In this document: in pieces, positions 15,715 through 18,320 of the stretch
Layout of the letters: every line of letters begins with the position of its first letter
Position numbering within the stretch: position 1 is the first letter of the stretch
Assembly: GCA_013393545.1 (NCBI GenBank)
Contig: JABXHG010000014.1
Span: 1-18,320 of the forward strand
Direction of reading: 5' to 3'
Source of the DNA: Alteromonadaceae bacterium
Lineage (GTDB): Bacteria; Pseudomonadota; Gammaproteobacteria; Pseudomonadales; Oleiphilaceae
Length of the DNA stretch: 18,320 bases
Program-made: the position numbers and the translations under genes
The notes under the pieces: generated by a model
What the model was told of the DNA's origin: nothing
The model's input: only the letters and a program-made list of their open reading frames with translations
Databases searched by the model: none

Positions 15715-15801
15715 ATGCAAGAAAACTCCCCTGCCCCCGCGGCTTTGTCCAGAAAGTTCAGTATCGCCCCGATGATGGACTGGAAGCACGGAATCAAATA
15801 A
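15715..15801 (+). pseudogene. dusA: dusA 5' fragment, interrupted by integration
   Basis: The frame from ATG 15715 reads a short variable leader then LSRKFSIAPMMDW, which is the start of tRNA-dihydrouridine synthase A (E. coli: GRFSVAPMLDWTDRHCRYF). Intact DusA is about 330 residues and reduces uridines 20/20a in the tRNA D-loop. Here the match ends after Trp23 (15783): the expected TDRHCRYF is replaced by KHGIK and a TAA (15799-15801). No further DusA sequence appears downstream in any frame. This is the picture expected when a mobile element inserts at the 5' end of dusA and carries the rest of the gene to its far end, often with a replacement start. A deletion is less likely but not excluded. 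Confidence 0.78.
15763..15783 (+). other. Probable left attachment site (attL) in dusA
   Basis: The DNA encoding IAPMMDW is the last dusA sequence before foreign DNA begins. The 5' end of dusA is an established integration site for prophages and genomic islands carrying dusA-specific tyrosine recombinases. The exact core cannot be set without the other junction, which lies outside the window. Confidence 0.55.
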
Positions 15802-15974
15802 ATCTTCTATATCAGAAAGGTAGGCGCTCACCGTTTATGCGTGGAGCACTATAGGAGCACCCGCGAGAGAAGCAGCTACTAAACATCTAGGATTTCACAG
15901 CCTTTAACATGATTTTTGGCACTGATTTGCGCTACAGTGCTCTGAGAAAAGATGGCTCATTGAAAGGGAAGACA

Positions 15975-16499
15975 ATGGCGAAAGCAGACAAACCTCGTTA
16001 CCCCGCACTTAAAATCATCGCAGCCTGGTACAAAGTTTTTGGATATTTCGTCGGAGCCATTCTGGCGATTGGCGGGTTGTTATCGATCGTAAACAGTGAC
16101 AGCGCTGGGCTTGGACTGGGTCTGCTGATAGGCGCCGTTATTTTTGTTGTTATTTCCGTCGCCACAGCTGAACTAATACAGGCATTCCTCGACACAGAGG
16201 ACAACACGCGCACGAGTGCGGAGCTGTTGCAAAAACTGGTTGACCTTCAAGGCGAGCCCAAACAAACGCCAAAATCTCCAGCCAAAGAAATCAAGCCTAA
16301 CCCAACCCGGAATGCCGCCAAGAAGAAGGCCACCCCTGATCAGGCCGACTCTATACGCAGGCTGATCCACAATCTTAGCTCTGATGGCCTTACTGCTGAG
16401 CAAATTGCCAGAGATCTCACACAGGAAGGAATGCCCACTCTCGACGGCACCGCGATCTGGACAGCAGAGGCTGTTTCTGAGGTATTGAAGGAAGGTTAG
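15975..16499 (+). CDS. Two-TM membrane protein with recombinase-like helix-turn-helix tail, unknown function
   Basis: Protein of 174 residues, not recognised as a named family. TM helices are about 17-39 and 46-70, separated by a Ser/Gly-rich turn. Then come a short acidic helical segment (71-93), a basic Lys/Pro linker (95-120) and a compact C-terminal region (121-174). That last region (IRRLIHNLSSDGLTAEQIARDLTQ, then EGMPTLDGTAIWTAEAVSEVL) closely follows the helix-turn-helix pattern found in large serine recombinases and related proteins (xLxxxGLSxxxIAxxLNxxGIPTxxGxxWxxxxVxxxL). A membrane-anchored protein with a DNA-binding-like tail is plausible. The chosen ATG has AGGGA five bases upstream; the frame is open to an ATG at 15909, which has no ribosome-binding site. 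First gene inside the element. Confidence 0.72.
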   Translation: MAKADKPRYPALKIIAAWYKVFGYFVGAILAIGGLLSIVNSDSAGLGLGLLIGAVIFVVISVATAELIQAFLDTEDNTRTSAELLQKLVDLQGEPKQTPKSPAKEIKPNPTRNAAKKKATPDQADSIRRLIHNLSSDGLTAEQIARDLTQEGMPTLDGTAIWTAEAVSEVLKEG

Positions 16500-16559
16500 T
16501 TTTTTCACATGCACCGCCGGTTAGTGTGCGGTGAAGCCCTGATGTCGTAGGAGGCCATC

Positions 16560-17039
16560 ATGCTTAAACGGACGTTACTCGCCATCGCTCTTACCACCCC
16601 TGCCATTTCTCACGCTGCTGTCTATCAGTGCAAGGTTAACGGCCAGATGACGTTCTCTGACCAGCCCTGCGGCAACGATGCCAAGGAAATCGACGTGAAG
16701 GCCCCTGCTCCGAGTGGTGGCAGCGGCATGGTGAATGAAAAAGGGCGTGAGTTTCTGGAGGGCCGCGACCGGAAAGTGAAGGTTGAGCGGATTGACCGAA
16801 AGATCGCTGACCTGCAGCGGCAGCGAGAGCGTGCGAAACAGAATATGGATGCTGCACTGGCTCGGTACCAGCGGAAGAAATCCTACGCGGCTAACAACTT
16901 GGCTGGTGCGACTTGGGAAGGATCGCTGGCTAAAGAGGCGGAGGTGATGCGGGAGCGTTATCAGTCCGAGATCGACAGTATCGATCGGCAGATTGATCGG
17001 CTGCGAGAGGACCGGCAGCAGGTGCAAGAGGGGAGCTGA
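16560..17039 (+). CDS. Secreted DUF4124-like protein with long coiled coil
   Basis: Exported protein of 159 residues. The signal peptide ends SHA-A (about 19-20). Residues 20-45 (VYQCKVNGQMTFSDQPCG) match the small N-terminal DUF4124 module, a short beta unit with two cysteines (C24, C37) common in periplasmic proteins of Gammaproteobacteria. Residues 62-157 are almost entirely charged and helical (RKVKVERIDRKIADLQRQRE, then IDSIDRQIDRLREDRQQVQ), a likely coiled coil of two segments. AGGAGG stands six bases before the ATG, the best ribosome-binding site in this region. Function is unknown. A small hairpin (CACCGC 16512-16517, GCGGTG 16528-16533) lies in the gap before it. Confidence 0.8.
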   Translation: MLKRTLLAIALTTPAISHAAVYQCKVNGQMTFSDQPCGNDAKEIDVKAPAPSGGSGMVNEKGREFLEGRDRKVKVERIDRKIADLQRQRERAKQNMDAALARYQRKKSYAANNLAGATWEGSLAKEAEVMRERYQSEIDSIDRQIDRLREDRQQVQEGS

Positions 17040-17092
17040 TTATTTCTCGGCTAGAGTGGTTTTTCGAAAATCCTAAGGTTTCGTTTTTTAGG

Positions 17093-17671
17093 TTGCCAGT
17101 TGTCTGGGTGACTCTTGCAATTTTCTTGGCGATGATCAGCTCATCGATCATATTGATCGTGAACAATTCGGCCCTATCGCTCGATCCGAGCTATGAAGGC
17201 TTCAACGAGTTCGCGATGGTTTTCAAGGTTCCGATATCGCTTTGCGCCTTCGGCGCCGCTGTATTGGCCTTACTGGCAACCAATCACCGCTCCAACCAGA
17301 GCGCTTTGGCCAGTCGCCAGCATGATGATGCCAGCCGCCAACGGGTGATTGAAATGCTGGCCAGTGAAGCCCAAAGAACGCTCGATTCATATGACTCAAT
17401 CCTTTGCAACCTTTATCGGTTTAGCAACCATACAGCGATGCTTTCCGGCCAAATCCACTGGAAATTCATTAATGACCCTGCAAAGGAACTCAGATCATAT
17501 AGCTCTGATCTATTAAAAAATACGTGGTCTGGATTTTACTCTGAAAACCGTTACATGCCTGCTTTTGCTAGAGTGGTAAACAACTTTCTAATGGGTAACA
17601 AAGTAGCCGAACACTTAAATATATCGACTGAAAAATACCGAAAACTCGTTATTTCAACGATAAATCAATAG
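17093..17671 (+). CDS. Two-TM protein with cytoplasmic helical domain, unknown function (true start possibly upstream)
   Basis: Not recognised with certainty. TM1 is about 1-24 (LPVVWVTLAIFLAMISSSIILIV) and TM2 about 43-64 (FKVPISLCAFGAAVLALLAT). A NHRSNQSALASRQ segment right after TM2 leads into a helical cytoplasmic region of about 125 residues. The pattern (two TM helices, then HRSxQ, then a soluble domain) is seen in accessory membrane proteins of prophages and some defence loci; that link is inference. The frame has no ATG near its beginning. The TTG at 17093 is in the middle of protein-like sequence: 18 further residues upstream (ISRLEWFFENPK and on) continue naturally back to an ATT at 17039 or 17042, beside the strong site AGAGGGGAG and touching the stop of the previous gene. 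The real protein may be about 210 residues. Confidence 0.7.
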   Translation: MPVVWVTLAIFLAMISSSIILIVNNSALSLDPSYEGFNEFAMVFKVPISLCAFGAAVLALLATNHRSNQSALASRQHDDASRQRVIEMLASEAQRTLDSYDSILCNLYRFSNHTAMLSGQIHWKFINDPAKELRSYSSDLLKNTWSGFYSENRYMPAFARVVNNFLMGNKVAEHLNISTEKYRKLVISTINQ

Positions 17672-17704
17672 GTTAAGTTCGTAGATAATCTTTCGGGAAT
17701 TGCG

Positions 17705-17968
17705 TTGACCGGTGTTCGGATACAAAGTTTCGCATTAGTTAATAACATTGATTCAACAATAACCCCGCTCATTGCATTCTTCAGCTGCGATGATTGGAAA
17801 AAAACAGCCCGAGAGGCTGACATTGCAGGTGATGCAAAAAAGGCGAGTGAGGGGCTTGCAGCCTTGGAGAAAGAAGTTCTTCGCTCACGAAAAGAATTTG
17901 AGTCTAAATACAGCGACAAGTTACAGGAGCTGTATCAAGAGGGGGCTGGCTCACCTATTGGTAGTTGA
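17705..17968 (+). CDS. Small helical protein, unknown function
   Basis: Reading frame of 87 residues starting at TTG, with GGGA six bases upstream. There is no signal peptide. The first 28 residues are mildly hydrophobic with a Cys (FALVNNIDSTITPLIAFFSC); the rest is a long charged helix (ADIAGDAKKASEGLAALEKE, then VLRSRKEFESKYSDKLQELY), probably a coiled coil. It is in the same frame as the preceding two-TM gene, separated from it by one TAG (17669-17671) and 11 codons, so it could be its former C-terminal part. Its last 14 bases overlap the end of the converging minus-strand gene. No family recognised. Confidence 0.55.
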   Translation: MTGVRIQSFALVNNIDSTITPLIAFFSCDDWKKTAREADIAGDAKKASEGLAALEKEVLRSRKEFESKYSDKLQELYQEGAGSPIGS

Positions 17969-18251
17969 AATGCCGCCAGCCGAACAACCGGACCAGAGTG
18001 AAAAATAGCAATGCCTGAGCCCACCGGACCATTCGAGCAAAGCCCCGTTTGCGTAGAGTGTCCCGCCGCATCGCTTTGAAAAACTTCCAGTCGCACTCAA
18101 AGCGCCGTATTTCGTCCCCGCCCTGCCGGTAGCCTTCGTCGTGGCGGTCACACGAGGCTTCGAAAAACCAGTTGAACAGCCAGGCCTTGATCCAGCGGGT
18201 AACCGTGAAACGGTCTAGCCATGCGGGCCCGCATCCGTTGCCGTGTGCCAT
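17955..18251 (-). CDS. Phospholipase-A2-like small protein of the mobile element
   Basis: Protein of 98 residues with the main signatures of the PLA2 superfamily. HDEGY (H37, D38, Y41) reproduces the catalytic HDxxY; GNGCGP (4-9) resembles the calcium-binding loop; and ECDWKFF with D54 stands where the second catalytic Asp is expected (CDxxF). Cysteines C7, C34 and C53 lie in the matching places. Such proteins cleave phospholipids in known families; activity here is inferred. A hydrophobic segment near the C-terminus (about 74-90, WAQALLFFTLVRLFGW) may bind membrane. The ATG at 18251 has AAGGGGG three to four bases upstream, overlapping the stop of the gene before it, so the two are translationally coupled. 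Short size and context suggest a phage gene. Confidence 0.68.
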   Translation of the reverse strand: MAHGNGCGPAWLDRFTVTRWIKAWLFNWFFEASCDRHDEGYRQGGDEIRRFECDWKFFKAMRRDTLRKRGFARMVRWAQALLFFTLVRLFGWRHFNYQ

Positions 18252-18259
18252 GGGCCCCC

Positions 18260-18320
18260 TTATATGGTTTCGGTGAATTCGGGCAGGTCCGGGGCCTCGC
18301 CTACAATCCGCCCGTCGTCG
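18260..18320 (-). CDS. 3' end of an unidentified gene (partial, runs off the window)
   Basis: On the minus strand the last 19 codons of an open frame (DDGRIVGEAPDLPEFTETI) end at TAA (18260-18262), eight bases before the ATG of the phospholipase-A2-like gene. Its stop overlaps that gene's ribosome-binding site, which argues for one operon. The fragment is too short to identify. Confidence 0.5.
   Translation of the reverse strand, partial: DDGRIVGEAPDLPEFTETI

Larger units (their letters stand above)
15784..18320. mobile_element. Left end of a prophage or genomic island integrated in dusA (partial)
   Basis: Everything right of the dusA break appears foreign to the preceding core region: small genes of unknown function, several with non-ATG starts or weak signals, locally AT-rich DNA (for example 17460-17760), and plus-strand accessory genes facing a minus-strand operon. 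The minus-strand phospholipase-A2-like gene and its upstream partner resemble a phage late operon pointing toward the attachment site, a layout in which accessory (moron) genes collect next to att. No integrase, capsid, tail or lysis gene is seen, so the kind of element is unresolved. The right end lies outside the window. Confidence 0.6.

Noticed and set aside
15917..15930. A sigma-54-like site (TGGCAC then TTGC) before the first gene of the element
   Set aside because: The GG to GC distance is one base short of the strict sigma-54 spacing and no enhancer-binding protein gene is near.
17492..17511. AGATCA/TGATCT inverted repeat followed by an A/T-rich run, like a terminator
   Set aside because: It lies inside the two-TM reading frame, has only six-base arms, and the run after it is mostly A on the plus strand.
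17772..18008. A 78-codon plus-strand frame overlapping the small helical protein
   Set aside because: The alternative frame (17705-17968) has the regular charged-helix pattern; this one starts without a good ribosome-binding site and looks like a shadow.
1..18320. CRISPR array, rRNA, tRNA or insertion sequence
   Set aside because: No regularly spaced repeats, no rRNA or cloverleaf-like sequence and no transposase or terminal repeats were found by eye on either strand.

Overview
The window looks like chromosomal DNA of a marine gammaproteobacterium, most like Marinobacter or a near relative. This rests on the style of the GltX, SelD, Rnk and ZnuA proteins, the GC-rich codon use and the gene neighbourhood; no database search was possible. 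About the first 15.7 kb is ordinary core or semi-core genome. The last 2.5 kb looks like the edge of an integrated element.

Layout: (1) gltX on the minus strand (90-1571), with what looks like a stable-RNA promoter just downstream of it, cut by the window edge. (2) znuA on the plus strand (1713-2666) behind a Zur-like operator; it converges on and overlaps the 3' end of an AEC-family transporter gene. (3) A minus-strand redox cluster (6761 down to 2643): a secreted PepSY-like protein, a secreted DUF2271-type protein with a possible flavinylation motif, a PepSY-TM/flavodoxin/NADPH-reductase fusion, then the AEC transporter. A two-component system (OmpR-type regulator plus histidine kinase, 6926-8909) is divergent from it and probably controls it. 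Together these genes suggest a path carrying electrons from cytoplasmic NADPH across the inner membrane to periplasmic flavin or heme acceptors. (4) selD (minus, TTG start), an outer-membrane beta-barrel gene (minus, GTG start) and a trans-sulfuration PLP enzyme (plus). (5) A HipB-like regulator with no intact partner, a short open stretch that may be a hipA remnant, and an rnk-like gene. (6) A large GGDEF/EAL protein with a periplasmic c-type heme motif (CxxCH).

(7) At 15715 the first 23 codons of dusA (tRNA-dihydrouridine synthase A) are readable, through the family's conserved APMMDW block. Reading then leaves the dusA sequence and stops five codons later. The 5' end of dusA is a known integration site for prophages and genomic islands, so 15784 onward is read as the left end of such an element. 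It carries four small plus-strand accessory genes (a two-TM protein with a recombinase-like tail, a secreted DUF4124-like coiled-coil protein, another two-TM protein with a cytoplasmic domain, and a small helical protein). A minus-strand operon facing them encodes a phospholipase-A2-like protein and the tail end of another gene. No integrase, structural gene or second attachment site lies inside the window, so prophage versus genomic island is unresolved.

The only gene-poor stretch over 300 bases is 15650-15974: it holds a 9-bp-arm hairpin, the dusA fragment and then about 170 bases in which no gene was recognised.
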